The position numbers were made by a program, and so were the translations under genes. From assembly GCF_964340395.1 (NCBI RefSeq), contig NC_135549.1, forward strand, positions 23,121,342-23,185,341: a DNA stretch of 64,000 nucleotides, written 5' to 3'. Position 1 is the stretch's first letter. Every line of letters begins with the position of its first letter. Below the pieces are notes generated by a model. That model worked only from the letters and a program-made list of their open reading frames with translations. It did not search any database and was not told the DNA's origin. This document shows positions 27,013 to 39,079 of this stretch, piece by piece. This DNA is from Glandiceps talaboti. Lineage: Eukaryota > Hemichordata > Enteropneusta > Spengelidae.

Positions 27013-27599
27013 AAATTTGTCCTAATTCAACTTTGATTCATGGCATGAATTTAGTTACCCTGCAAAGTATTGAATCACTTGTGGCGTATTTGTGTAGCTG
27101 TAAACATGATATGGTACAATAAATTCGACCAAATCCGTTTTTAGGTCCGCACTCTAAAATCAGCGCCTCCAACGTGATCACCTGTTACTGTGCTAGTTAT
27201 TGATAACTAATTAACATGTACAATGTCTAATTATTGGTATCTTAACAATTTTCAGTGAATAGATTGTTGGTTGTCTGATCAAAAAAATAATACTTCGGTT
27301 AAGTTAGCGTGGCTTTAATCAACTTTAATTAACACAAATATTTAAGATACCATAGACTGACAAAAACAAAAAACGAAATAAAAAATTCGATTATATGATT
27401 TTACAAAAATGAAAGTGAGAAAGTATTATTATTTACTTTGGATTAAAACATATATAAAATAACCTCTTCTAATTCTGATTACCTAATGTAACAATGTGAT
27501 ACATTTGCAACAATGGCGTTATTTATCTAGTATCGACCAATTTGAAGTTTCAGTAATAATCCAGGACGTATTTATGGCTTTATCATCAAATCATCTCTA

Positions 27600-27609
27600 T
27601 TTATTTATT

Positions 27610-27668
<59 letters not shown>

Positions 27669-27670
27669 TT
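27600..27670. repeat. (TTTA)n microsatellite
   Basis: Tetranucleotide run of about 70 bp. Confidence 0.95.
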
Positions 27671-28949
27671 GCATCCCTTTTATATCAGGGGCTCACTAAG
27701 AATGTTAGGAGCAGCACTAAGAAAAAATTAAAATACATACACTACTAAAAAGACGAGTAAAAAAAACATATACAGGAACAAACAACAAAATAAACCAAAG
27801 TGAGGTAAGGATATTAAAACGAAAAAAAATGTATGCTTCAAATGTTAGTTGTCAGAAAATCTAATGGCTAAACTATTCTATATTAGTTTTAACAAAATCT
27901 TTTCTGTTTTCAATTGCTTCAATATTTATTGAAAATGTACAGACGTGAAAGATACAGAGAGCCAATATTGCAACAATCTAAAACTTTTCAGTTCAGTTGT
28001 CTGTTGTAAAATATTTTGAATGTGTTATATTATTCAAGAAGGAAACTACCTGCCATCTGCTGTTCATCATGATGATATCCTTGTGCAACGTTCAAGGCCA
28101 ATGTCAAAGAGTTCAATCACTCAGGACCGTAATGATGAAGGCAACAAAATACACCACGCAATGTATTAAACTTACGTTCATTGGAACTATGAGCAATGTA
28201 GTAAGACGGATTCTTCTCTGCTTGTCATCCACCCGTCAATCTGTTGAGGGTCCTAGTACAAAATACGTGCGCTATTTTAACTATGTAGGGCATTCATAAA
28301 ATACATAAAATGTAACCGCTAAAGTACTACATAGACAACGATAATCTCATGGAAGGGATTTAGTTAACATAGGGTATTCTATGTGATCGTGTTCTTCTTT
28401 GAAAATGTTGACTTAAACGACTTGGCCCAACCAGTAATCAAAATGTTCAGAAGGGACAGCATCATACTGTCTAAAAATCGATCATTCAGTTTACAGGACA
28501 CACCTTGCCGTCACGATCACGGTCCATTTATGTCAACCGTACTGTCGCTGTTCTAAATTTGCTGTATTTGCATATATCGATCTACATTTACCTCTCAATG
28601 GATCACTCTAATCCCGGAAGGTATTTTAATCACCGACGAAACGAATTGATGTAGAGAATTTTTCTTGACACATTCATGCAGAACGATTCTTTTATGGGTT
28701 TTGGTTTGATAAGATTAAATTGAAAAACGGGTCAATGATTCATATTACAAATACAACTATGACGTTCGTATATTGACAGTACATTTTTCAGCAATGTCTT
28801 CATCACATCAATGTCATATATAAGTTGCCCAGTAGCTTTAATCAAATCAATAATCTACTAAAATTATGCATACGCTAGCGCGTTTTAAATTTTGAATATG
28901 AATTCATTGTCAGGTCTTTGGGACTTTTGATTCTATTCATTTATTTTCC

Positions 28950-28996
28950 AACCAACCAACCAACCAACCAACCAACCAACCAACCAACCAACCAAC
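28950..28996. repeat. (ACCA)n microsatellite
   Basis: Perfect tetranucleotide run. Confidence 0.95.
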
Positions 28997-29619
28997 TCAA
29001 CTGAGCAAATTTATGAAGGTGTATAAAACCTCTTCCATGATTATATGTGTTTAGAATACTTCAACATTTTCATTCCTTAGTCACCACTTGGCATGTCTTA
29101 CCTAAAGAGAAAGTCCAGTCAGATTCATTTCTGCCTTCAGTACACTTGTATTATTGATTATGGATAACGGCAAAGCTTTAAGAGAAGGTTTAATTAAAGG
29201 CATCTGTTCAGTTACCTGCGGAGTTGTGCCATATATAGTATCAAAGGTGCTTGTGTTTACTGCACTACATTTTGATAGAGTCAATCACTCCAGATGTTGT
29301 AATGTCTTTTAGATGGATGTGAAATTTATTTGTGTGAGTGGGTTGATACAGATAGACACAGTAGACAGTGTTTGCTATTTGAATGCTTACTACGGTATGA
29401 ATACTTTATACACATATGTACAGATGGATATAAGGATCAGTTACACTGTGATGAGGAGGTGGTATGTGGATGTTTAAGTCATTAGGACCACTTGGTAGTT
29501 GAATGTTTTCAAAAAACAGAAGTACATTTACATTTTTTACATTGGAGGTGTTAAAATGCACTAGACAGTATTTTCATTGCAAATTTGATAATATAGACAT
29601 TACCTTTTTTGTAAAATGC

Positions 29620-29652
<33 letters not shown>

Positions 29653-29674
29653 AAACAACAACAACAACAACAAC
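29620..29674. repeat. (CAA)n microsatellite
   Basis: Perfect apart from one interruption. The poly-Gln frame lacks any exon context. Confidence 0.95.
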
Positions 29675-29879
29675 ATGCAATGACGCATGGTGGCAATTGT
29701 GAATTTTGATACGATTTATCATGTCTTTATCTTTATATTACAACACTTTACACTTACTGAATACATAAGTTAAATAGTGTACTGTGTAATATTTCTTTAT
29801 AGATTAAGTAGAACGTCCAATATTTACATCCCGACATCGTCTATTCTTGATACCTTCGTTGATAGAGGGATAATTAACC

Positions 29880-31047
29880 ATGGTAACCAAAGTCCTGCTT
29901 ATCAACATATGTTTGGCAGGTATGTATAATTAGATATTAATTCCTCGATATTCTTCTTCGTTCAGTCGAGGAAAATATGGGTAAGCTAAGGTACCTTGTC
30001 ACTATGAGTCGATACTAAACGAGTAATAACGAAAATCTAAATACATCATGAATATTTTTCCGCTGATTGAAGAAATTGTTTAGAGAATAATTATACCTCC
30101 CAAAACATAATTTATGTAAAATTGTGAGACATAATGCCGATTTGGATAGATTTGACTCACTACATTGGAGTACCAAGGAACCAATGAGTTGTGACGTTGA
30201 ACGATCAGGGTGTAATTCCCTTATTTCTTATTCCAACTCATTCACTTGGCCTGTGTTTAGTATACTATCACACAAATGGACCAATAGAGTGTCGTTGCTA
30301 TGGAAACATTACTCCACACCCACCGAATGTCTGTAATATAAAATGTTCCCATCATCCTCTTCATATAAATCTTTCTAGACGAAATGTTTGAATAATTCAT
30401 TCATTCATTCATTCATTCTTTTTCAGCGTTGCTGTTTGGTATCTGTTGTGGCCAGGGGTGTCCACGGACTATGTTCGAAACGGATAAACTGAACCGATGG
30501 GTGTCAGATACAATTGGTGACTGCTTTGCAACAATGATGGGTGAACTCCGTAAAAGCAGAGATGACTGCAGGTACATTGTACACATTCAATTTTACCGCT
30601 GATAAAGTGCCACAACTCAAATGAATGAACGATACAATAGTGTCTGCCAGGACACGGTTATCTTGTAAAACTTTTATTACGATGAGTGTCGTTCTAGTAT
30701 GTTGATTTTTACCTCCCGTAAGGGGTAATAAGGTAACCAGATTTAAACCGAAAAGTATGCAGTCTTAAGATATAGCCTAATTATTCATGAACACTGTAAG
30801 GTACATCAACAAACTTTATAGAATGAATGTGTTTTCTAATGGTTAACGTATGTACTAAATGATATTGAAATTGAAGAATGTAGTCTTAAGATATTGCGTA
30901 ATTAGTTGATTTCATTGATTTGCAAATTTCCCTAATTAACATTAACAGATCTAGCTCAAAAACTAATCAGGTCTAGCCATTACCCCAAACATTATATGTG
31001 CCAAATTTCAGTATAATTGAGCTAGCCCTTTTAAAGAAAATGATGAC

Positions 31048-31078
<31 letters not shown>

Positions 31079-32064
31079 CAAACACACACAGATGGACAGA
31101 TAGACAGACACATACAACAGACAGACATCCCCCTTTTAATACCTTCCGTACCCTTACGGGAGGTAATAAAATGGCGATGTCTGTCCGTGTGTCCGTCCGT
31201 CCTTGTGGTTATAACAACCATACATATTAATCAGCAACTTACATAAAACAGATTTTCCGTGATTACTTATCATATATTAGACCCACTATTCTATCTTAAT
31301 ACACTTCAAATTTCAGGGAATTTGGTGCATGATGTGTGCAAGCACGGGTGTAGTCTGTAAACTATGTTGATGGTCCTTTTATTTGTAATAAGTGGTTTTT
31401 GAAAACCAGGTACGATCTTAAAAAATACAAGCTACAAATTTCATAATTTGGTACACATAACCAGAGCACATATGTCCTATGAAGCTTGTAAGTTTGGAAC
31501 TTCTGATGGCGGGGAGGGGGGTACATTTAGTTACCATGCATCTGCACCTATAAGTATCAACTACATGTATTCAGATATGGTCATATATGACAACCAGATC
31601 CTCTCTGTAGAGTCTGGGACCGGCAATAGACCGGCAATAACCATCATTTGTATGTCTGTCTTTCCCATCCTCTCATTCAGTAACAAAGTTGCCATTGCCG
31701 GAACTTGCATGACGGACGAAGCTGCCAAATGTACTGCCAATATCACGGACCCAAACTTTGCTGTGATGGTACAACACACAGTAGGTGGTATCGCTTCTGA
31801 GGTCCCAAAGTACGTGCCTATATTTTGTGGTGGCGAGGTGACAGATTGGCCTGATATAACCCCGTCACTTCAAATGGAAGTAGATGAAAGAAATGGATGT
31901 AGTGATGAACTTGAGACACAAAATCGGGAGTGTGCAGTCGACTTCGTGAAAATGTTCAAATCAGATCCCTTCGATGAAGAACTATGCGAGTAGGTACCCC
32001 CCTCTTTCTCTCATGTTCAAAGTAAATTTTACTCAGTACGGTATGGCAGCCATATAATTCAATG

Positions 32065-32145
<81 letters not shown>

Positions 32146-32527
32146 AACAATGTAGCTTCTAAGTGCGTGCACCTTGGTGTTTATTGCTGATATTTTTTCT
32201 TAGTTTCAGTGTAATAATGTTTGTGTAGACAAACTTGCCAACCAATACCAGTGATCAATCAACGTCTGTGTAAACGCTTTCGTTCGTGAATTTAACTTCA
32301 ATAATCGACTGTAATGTATGATTCTCTGTTACTGTATACTTCACAGAACATTCAAAGATGTAATCGACTGCCAGGCTGAGAGGGCAAGGTCGCTCTGTAG
32401 TACTTTAAATGAACAAGTTTTGGACAACAACATAAACAGACAAAGAAAGATGAATTTCTACTGTGTGGGGATCGGTGGAGACGAAAACGCTGAGAACGAT
32501 TTGACTGGTCGGGAAGACTTGGTCTAA
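29880..32527 (+). CDS. gene A: secreted 12-cysteine protein, truncated before its hydrophobic tail
   Basis: Four exons: 29880-29919 (ATG, donor gtatgt, phase 1), 30427-30571 (gtacat, phase 2), 31681-31989 (gtaggt, phase 2) and 32347-32527 (TAA). They encode 224 residues. The start MVTKVLLINICLAALLFG is a signal peptide, with likely cleavage near CCGQ. Twelve later cysteines align one for one with gene B, with equal spacing in several intervals (C3-C4 9, C4-C5 7, C8-C9 17, C9-C10 8, C11-C12 21 residues). A block DFVxxFKxDPxDxxLC is shared, and one N-glycosylation site (NIT) is present. I know no named family. TAA at 32525-32527 falls in the first of four 33-bp repeats; the same frame then stays open to 32710 and encodes two more repeats, a linker and a hydrophobic end like that of gene B. 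This is therefore a nonsense allele, a naturally shortened secreted form, or an assembly error. Confidence 0.75.
30712..31170. repeat. inverted-repeat element in gene A intron 2
   Basis: TTACCTCCCGTAAGGG near 30710 is matched inverted by CCCTTACGGGAGGTAA near 31150. Inside are a (CAGA)n tract at about 31050-31080 and atattgcgtaattagttgat-type AT-rich text. This is a typical intronic non-autonomous repeat of about 460 bp. The (CAGA)n block near 40.5 kb lies in a similar context. Confidence 0.55.
32070..32142. repeat. (AT)n microsatellite in gene A intron 3
   Basis: Pure at run shortly after the donor of the third exon. Confidence 0.95.
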
Positions 32528-32626
32528 GATGATTTGACTGGTCGGGAAGACTTGGTCGAAGATGATTTGACTGGTGGGGAAGACTTGGTCGGAGAGGATT
32601 CGACTGATGGGGTTGACACAGTCACT
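32495..32626 (+). repeat. four in-frame 33-bp repeats across the gene A stop codon
   Basis: Units at 32495, 32528, 32561 and 32594 encode variants of DDLTGREDLVE. The eleventh codon is TAA, GAA, GGA and ACT in the four units. Units 1-3 are nearly identical at DNA level, and the stop differs from unit 2 by one base (TAA against GAA). Confidence 0.85.
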
Positions 32627-32710
32627 GTGAAAGACGATTCGTCTGCTGTGCTGTTATCATATTACGTGTTCGTAACTGTTCTACTTTCCATAATATCAGT
32701 ATGCTTCTGA
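32528..32710 (+). pseudogene. in-frame continuation of gene A after the stop: acidic repeats and hydrophobic C-terminus
   Basis: Sixty codons stay open in the gene A frame and end at TGA 32708-32710. They encode acidic repeats, then KDDSSAVLLSYYVFVTVLLS and a short hydrophobic end. The small-residue site followed by a roughly 20-residue hydrophobic terminus without basic residues is typical of a GPI-attachment signal, and gene B ends the same way. Preservation of a frame without further stops suggests that the TAA is recent. Confidence 0.6.
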
Positions 32711-33459
32711 GTGTAACAAATCTTTATGGCTTCTTACATTTTCCACATACATCGACATAAAAATCACAGTGACAGTTTTCGGCCATCTTCAGCAGACCTT
32801 GTCATGTCATATGTTGACCACAAGTTTACATGTTAAACATTACGAGAAATCGGTTTGAAATAATTACCTACTCACGCCTATTAGCAGAATACACTTTTGG
32901 TGTGTGACATTACTGTAACAATTAAAATCAGCAGGCATGGCGGAAAATGGTTGTACACTGTTTCGTCACCCTCTGTCGTTCGATATGACATGCATGATTA
33001 CATATGTCAAACTTTTAACAGCCGGACTACAGTCAAGAGTCGGAAGGTCTAAGTACATTGAATGTGCTTTTTTGGTACACAGTGGAAGGTCAACAGTCTT
33101 GAAAATGACAATGAATAATTGCTTTAGATTTTTATTATTGAATTTAAAACAAGGTTCCGGGCACCAAGATATCAACAAATTTGCCAGACATAACTCTTGA
33201 ATAATGTCCTCAATGAGTTTACACATGCTGTGTACTTCTGAAATCGAGCTTTCGGTTTACTAAGATAGAAACAAACTAAAACTATTGTTGTTTGATGTGG
33301 TAGATTACACAAGTTGTCTCAATTATGCAGATATAATCACCCTTTAATCAAGATAGCGTGAAAACTGGAAGTCGCCAAAAAAAATTGTACACTGCAAGGT
33401 CATGGAAATTATCAGACATGTCACCCTACTGTGAATACAATTAAACCAACGTCCATTTA

Positions 33460-33620
33460 TAAGCTTATATCAACATGTAATAAGCTTATACCAACATGTA
33501 ATAAGCTTATGTCAACATGTAATAAGCTTATATCAACATGTAATAAGCTTATATCAACATGTAATAAGCTTATGTCAACATGTAATAAGCTTATATTAAC
33601 ATGTCCATTTATAAGCTTAT
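33460..33620. repeat. 21-bp minisatellite
   Basis: About seven units of taagcttatatcaacatgta plus one base, with t/g/c variants at two positions. The unit is divisible by 3, which gives the repetitive open frame. Confidence 0.9.
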
Positions 33621-34389
33621 ATCACATTAATTTTTACAGTAGTTTTTGTTTCTGTCTTAGTTGAACACTCGGTTTCCACGGTCGTATTTTGAGAGAAATA
33701 ATTATATCTTCGTTCACTTTAATACACCTCTGGTGTAACTGTACGTTCTTGTTAGAATGTATGAAAGGATTGTTGTGGATAAGCATGTCTGTTTTGTTAC
33801 CTTACACCACCACAACAGACGTTGCACAGAGAGAAGCTACCGCACACAGAATTTACATACTCAAAGCAAATAACAGCTATCCATCCAACCAATGGCCCCA
33901 TTACAGTAGAAATGATGTTGGCTTGGTGTTTCACTCATGGGACGTAATGTTTTATGACAAAAAGATAGACATATTTCAACTGCAGACTAACAATAACGGC
34001 GACATCACACACACATCAGGAACATGAGCCCAATCACATTAACAAGTGGTAAGCATTGCTATTCTTTCACAGCACAGTGGAAAGAGGCTTCAACCGAAAA
34101 CATAACACGGACTTGATGATTTTATTAACTTCTATCGCTTACTTCTCAACTGATAATCAACACGGTTAACTTGACAACTTCAAGTTCTACATCCCCACTG
34201 TACGTACGCGGCACCTATACAATTGTTTCTTTTACTATTTCAGTTGTCTGAGTAAGTTTAACATATGTTATGTCATATGAGTTTAAACACCAAGCCAGCA
34301 TCATTTGTACTGTAAATAAACAATCAACACATCAGTGCTACAGATGCAAAGATCTGATTGGTCAAGAAGACATATGATAAACGCCATGC

Positions 34390-34640
34390 TCATTGCGTAT
34401 CGAAGTGGCCCTGAATAGGAATAGTATACTGATCAGTCAGGTATTTGCATCGTCGTAAACCAGTGCCTCTTTTACGACACCGTCCAAACGCACCGCCAAG
34501 AGGTGTTATTTCGCAGTGTCGCAGAAGAAATAACAGCTCTGCTTTGCGAGAATGGGTATTTGTTAGTAGATCGATGTCGTCTGCAACCATTATGGCAGCC
34601 AAATCCATGCCATCGATTGCCACACAAAGTCGTCAGGGCA
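34390..34640 (-). pseudogene. possible non-LTR reverse transcriptase fragment
   Basis: The - strand frame contains VADDIDLLTNTHSRKAELLF. This resembles reverse-transcriptase motif C and its downstream helix (pattern ADDI-LL-NT---AE-LL). Nothing else of the RT domain is evident on either side, so it would be a small dead remnant. Based on recall of motif shape only. Confidence 0.35.
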
Positions 34641-37121
34641 GTACACTTAAAGTTTTCAAATCCCCAAGTGAGGAACTTTTAATAGCTATGGGGAGGGAGT
34701 TTAAAATGTGACCATCTCCGATTTATTTTTTTCTCTAAAAAAATTGCCCTCCTTTAATTTCTTCCCCCCCCCCCTAAAACATGGCCCTCCAAATGTCCAA
34801 ATATTTCAACAAAATGGGTAAAGATGCCATCAGAAGTAGACTTTAGGCAAACTTAAAGTTAGGCTAGAAAAAAAAGAAAGATGTTCAACGGGCAACCTAG
34901 TCCATCACATTGGGTAGGTAGGTCGAATTCTTTTTTCAATGATGGACAAGGATGTAAAAAGCCATGTATAATGAATAGCAAAACATTTCAAATTGAGTTT
35001 ATATAGTACTTATTCAGCAATTTTGCTTTTGCAATTAATTTGTCTGTATGGCAATCAATTTCCATCAGTTGTACAATTGTATGTACACAATTTACCGTTT
35101 AGCAAATTTTGTAGCTCCTCTCATCCTCTCCTGCCAAAAGAATGTTAAGATCCACCAAATGAAACTCGAGAATTATTTTATTAGCCACTCCTTCTGATAC
35201 CTACACTATAGTGGAGATATTAAATTCCATGGTACAATGTTGCATTAAAATAACAGTGACAACCAACTACAATAACACTCCAAACGAGATTACTTTACAA
35301 GGATGTGGATTTGACATGCATAAGGAGATGTCTCATAATGAGCTCAAACCTATAATATATAATAATAATAAAATGAGACTTTTATTTCATAAGAAAAGGG
35401 TGACCCTGTTAGGGCCAGCCTAATCTTCCCAGGGGCCCTAAAGTAAATGTATACAATACAACAAAAACAAGGTAACGCAAATAAATACAGAGGGGTGCTT
35501 AGCCGGCCACCCTTCATCTTGTTTTGGGAGAAAGACAATAATCACCATGATTGCTACTGACCGTCGGGAGGAGACACCCCAAAGATAAAAACCTTTGTTG
35601 AAAATAAGACAACGTAGGAGGCAATTTAGAGGCATAAAATATCAAACATAGACATAATTTAAAGTCTTACAATGCTTGAATATGGTATTAAAATATCAGA
35701 ATTGAGAGACAATTATACTATGCAGTACATAGTATTTTGTTGTGCCAAAGCTGAAAGATATTTGGTGATGTGCACTTAGTAAATGACTTCTTCTGAAGTT
35801 CCAAAAAATCACGAATACAGAGCAAAACATTTCAAGACTGTCAGAATTTTGATGGCCCAATGACTGCTCAGCCCCTTAACGGCCCTTCCCCAGGTCGTAA
35901 AGTTTTGCTCATTCCTTTTTAGTGCACGTTGGAGATACAATGCATGTCACCTGTATCAACATGACACAGTTTCAAGTAAAATACGGCATTAACCGTAGAA
36001 ATGCAACGTTTGGCGTTGACGAAGCAGCCATACAGTCTGTTGACTATGATATTTTACTGTAGCTGATCGATAGTTGCAAGTATTCCGAGTTTCGCCAATA
36101 TACCAAGGCAAAACATTAGAGTCCATATTATAAAGACACAACTGCCGTTTTCATCAATTTGCGTCACTATGGTGACCCGTTTGTTATTATGGAGTATGTT
36201 GAAGTTAGGGGACGATCAGTTTTTACTCGGGGGCGGGGGTCAACTCAATTTGGGACGGAAAGAAGGGGGCATCATTTTGACAAAGTGAATAATATGGGGG
36301 GGGGGGGGGTCACCTTATATACGAAAATGAACTAGTAACCAATACATCCAATCTCAAAACTTCGCTGTATAGGGTTTGCGAAATCCTAAACCCCTCCTTC
36401 CGTACCAAGTTGGTACTAGTACTTACGGTTTGCAAATCGATGCAGTTAGCCACACCCCCAACAGCTGTTAGCAGAATACTTCCACAGCAGGAGAGAGTGA
36501 TTATACATACACTCGTAATTTTTACATTAAATTTTATGCAATCACACTCTACTGCGACTAATCAGCTGAATATGAATTTAACCGCAGAGGTGGGATGGAG
36601 ACGGGAGTCAAATTTTGAAACAATTACAATGTAAATCAGATACTAAGACCATGAAGACCGGGAGTTATCCCCTAAAACCCCACAAGTCACATGGTGAATC
36701 AGAGAAAACCAACTTGTTTTTTTAGGAGATGATTGATGTTACAGTAATTGTTTCCATATTTGACTGCCGTCTCTCTCCTACCCCCCCCCCCCCTGAACCA
36801 GCTGTTGTACGGTGAAAATGACGAATGTCTGTCATATGTACTTAGGCCATAATAAGTACTTAATATAAAATACAGATGAATTTGATTAAACTGATTTGTT
36901 GTGCATTCTTTTTCTCGCTGTTCCTTCAGAAGAGTCATTTGTATCACCGTGTTTTCACGCAGAGTTTTATTTTTCGTGAGTATACAAAACACATTTTGTT
37001 TAATCATTGAATTCTACACTGAGTCTCATATGATGTCTTTATTTTATCAAATTTTCTCACGTCCGAGTCAAGCTTGTTAATTAGACATTTTTTATCGATT
37101 CTGTGTTCTGTGTGAATGTAA

Positions 37122-37187
<66 letters not shown>
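37122..37187. repeat. (TG)n microsatellite
   Basis: Perfect tg run of about 66 bp, just outside the TIR element at 37262. Confidence 0.95.
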
Positions 37188-37190
<3 letters not shown>

Positions 37191-37261
37191 TGTGATGGGG
37201 TGAGTGGGAATCGGAATAAGGGATATATTTTGAGGTGCGGCTGTAATTGATATTATGATAA

Positions 37262-37487
37262 GGGAGCCGTCATTATTTACGACCTGGGGTGTCAGAGGAA
37301 TTGTTTTGAAAATCCAGAAAATTTGAGGAAACCCCCCCCCCCCCCGCTGCCTGGCTTGATATTTTTGAGTAACCGCCCGCCCCTCCTTGACACATTTTTT
37401 TTGAGTAACCCTCACCAATTTACTGTCATAATTGTTAATTGTATGGCGTTCTACAAACATACAAACTGAAGTTGAGTGTTTCATTGA

Positions 37488-37542
<55 letters not shown>

Positions 37543-38497
37543 AACCCAACTTTTTATTTTGAAATTGAATTTCCTCATCACATGATGGATGTAGCATATT
37601 TCAAAAGGAGAGGACGTAACAATGAATGCAGAAGTGGGGGTGGGTATGGGAGGGGTTCCCCCTCCCGTCCCTGGAGATTTGTGAAATTCAAGGACTAAAA
37701 CTAAAAGAGTGTTATCAGGTATTATTTTAACATGTCAAGGTGATAACAATACCCTCTCATGATAACAATTGCAATTCTAATTCATAATACTAACATTGAG
37801 AACAATTCTCAAAGTATAGTTGCATGCCATACCATTTAAAATTATTTTATCATTTATGAACAATTACAGAATACTTATATATTCATTTCATTTAACAGAA
37901 CGCCATGTATTAGTATCTGTGCAATGAAAAGTTAGCTATATATTACCATTTTCGTTGTTTTCAACATGTATTTAATATTTATAATCAGTATTTACCAGTC
38001 ATAAACATGTGTGCAATGAAACCTGTCAGAGATTTTCAGCTTACTACGTCACCCGCATAGCATCCCAGTATCTGGTATACTTTCGCTGACTAACATATAA
38101 TCTACACCGGTCTGTGATATTCTAGATGAGTTGAACCTATTTGGTCAGACTTTGCCCTCCTGTGTAGCTTCGGCTGTTTATTTCTTTAACCAGGTTATTC
38201 CTTACTACTTTATCAATTAATGATTTATTTCATCTCAGACCACTAAAAAGAGGTTTTATGTAACAGAATTCAATGTACTAGTATCGGTTTATGTTCCACT
38301 GTACTGGCTTCAAAAACTACATGTATATGTCGAATGTGTATGCATTTTCATAGGGGCTATGTATATGCAATATGCACCCCCCTTTCACTCCCCAGTTTTT
38401 GAGTATCCCCCCCCCCCCATCCTTCTTGCTTAACATTTTTTTGAGTGACCCCCTCGATTCCTCCGACCCGCCGGCCATAAAAATAATGACGGCTCCC
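37262..38497. mobile_element. 1.24-kb TIR element, Harbinger-like, non-autonomous
   Basis: The left terminus GGGAGCCGTCATTATTT and its inverse at the right end (AATGACGGCTCCC) enclose 1236 bp. TAA flanks both ends (37259-37261 and 38498-38500), a TWA target duplication. Subterminal text matches as well (tcagaggaattg on the left, the reverse of cgattcctccga on the right). Inside are an (AC)n tract, C-rich runs and no transposase. A truncated copy of its middle lies at about 44200-44520. Confidence 0.7.
37488..37536. repeat. (AC)n microsatellite inside the 37.26-38.50 kb element
   Basis: Perfect ac run. Open frames around it are artefacts. Confidence 0.95.
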
Positions 38498-38544
38498 TAA
38501 GAATATTTTTTTTTCATGTTGACACACCACTGTCAATATATGTG

Positions 38545-38766
38545 ATTCTAGATACGTGTCAATCCGATTAAAATCTGTTGTGGTGAAAGTGGCTAGATGC
38601 CTTCATTTACCTCTATTTCCATCGTTTTGTATAGTTTTTTGGAGGCGATCACCCAGAACAAAGCAAACGATACAAAACGATGGAAATAGAGATAAATGAA
38701 GGCCGGCATCTATAGCCGCTTTCACCACATCAGATTATAATCAGATTGGATACGTGTATTCTAACT
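38545..38766. mobile_element. foldback (inverted-repeat) element upstream of the sulfotransferase
   Basis: Arms of about 85-95 bp pair across a short centre. The left arm contains ccttcatttacctctatttc and catcgttttgtat; the right arm contains the inverse, atacaaaacgatgg then aaatagagataaatgaagg. Both outer ends contain gatacgtgt in opposite senses. It ends about 90 bp before the start codon at 38857, so it may lie in the promoter or 5' UTR. Confidence 0.7.
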
Positions 38767-38856
38767 ATAGGTGGCTGAATACCAATAAGTCCCAGCTTGT
38801 ATGTATCTTGTGTATTGTTTCTTTTCTCCAATAAGAAAAAGGTAACACGCTTCGAC

Positions 38857-38969
38857 ATGTCGAGGAAACGGTGTCTGGCAATTACAACAGTCTTGTGGTT
38901 AGTTTTCTTTTGTGTGATGACGTCACTGTGGTTGAAATTCTACAGACTGGACAGAGGTCAAATCCACAC
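38857..38969 (+). CDS. signal-anchor exon, probable 5' exon of the Gal3ST-like gene
   Basis: ATG at 38857 begins MSRKRCLAITTVLWLVFFCV, then MTSLWLKFYRLDRGQIHT, with donor gtaagt at 38970. Basic residues, one hydrophobic span of about 20 residues and a short polar stretch are the type II membrane N-terminus expected of a Golgi sulfotransferase, and a catalytic exon of that class follows 3.4 kb downstream on the same strand. The exon ends in phase 2, whereas the catalytic exon is entered in phase 0, so at least one linking stem exon (length 3n+1) must lie between them, or this exon belongs to something else. I could not find the linker. Confidence 0.55.
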
Positions 38970-38976
38970 GTAAGTT

Positions 38977-39079
<103 letters not shown>

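Larger units (their letters stand above)
23948..29879. other. intergenic region, no supported gene
   Basis: AT-rich sequence with simple repeats: (GAAT)n/(AATC)n at 24930-25048, (GAAT)n at 25212, (TTTA)n at 27600-27670, (ACCA)n at 28950-28996 and (CAA)n at 29620-29674. A further TIR-like element lies at about 26672-27012. The longest frames, at 24443 and 27997, have no start context, splice sites or domain that I can support. Confidence 0.5.
32711..37261. other. intergenic region with dispersed repeats, no supported gene
   Basis: It holds a segment at 33230-33305 resembling 63368-63440, and segments at 33370-33960 resembling parts of 47560-47890. A 21-bp minisatellite lies at 33460-33620. 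There is a possible reverse-transcriptase scrap on the - strand at 34390-34640. Homopolymer C or G runs occur near 34767, 36296 and 36781. The open frames are short and unsupported. Confidence 0.45.

Noticed and set aside
27997-28299. 100-codon frame
   Set aside because: No domain, no splice sites or promoter context; composition looks non-coding.
29503-29709. Poly-glutamine protein
   Set aside because: The Gln run is a (CAA)n microsatellite within a short frame lacking exon signals.
31448-31680. N-terminal extension of gene A exon 3
   Set aside because: The frame is open, but the acceptor at 31680, the phase with exon 2 and the alignment with gene B place the exon start at 31681.
34019-34053. 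Possible first exon: ATG, nine codons, then gtaagc
   Set aside because: No signal peptide, no downstream exon in phase, and too short to support.
34445-34711. 88-codon + strand frame
   Set aside because: It is the antisense of the possible RT scrap at 34390-34640; both cannot be coding and the - strand reading fits a known motif better.
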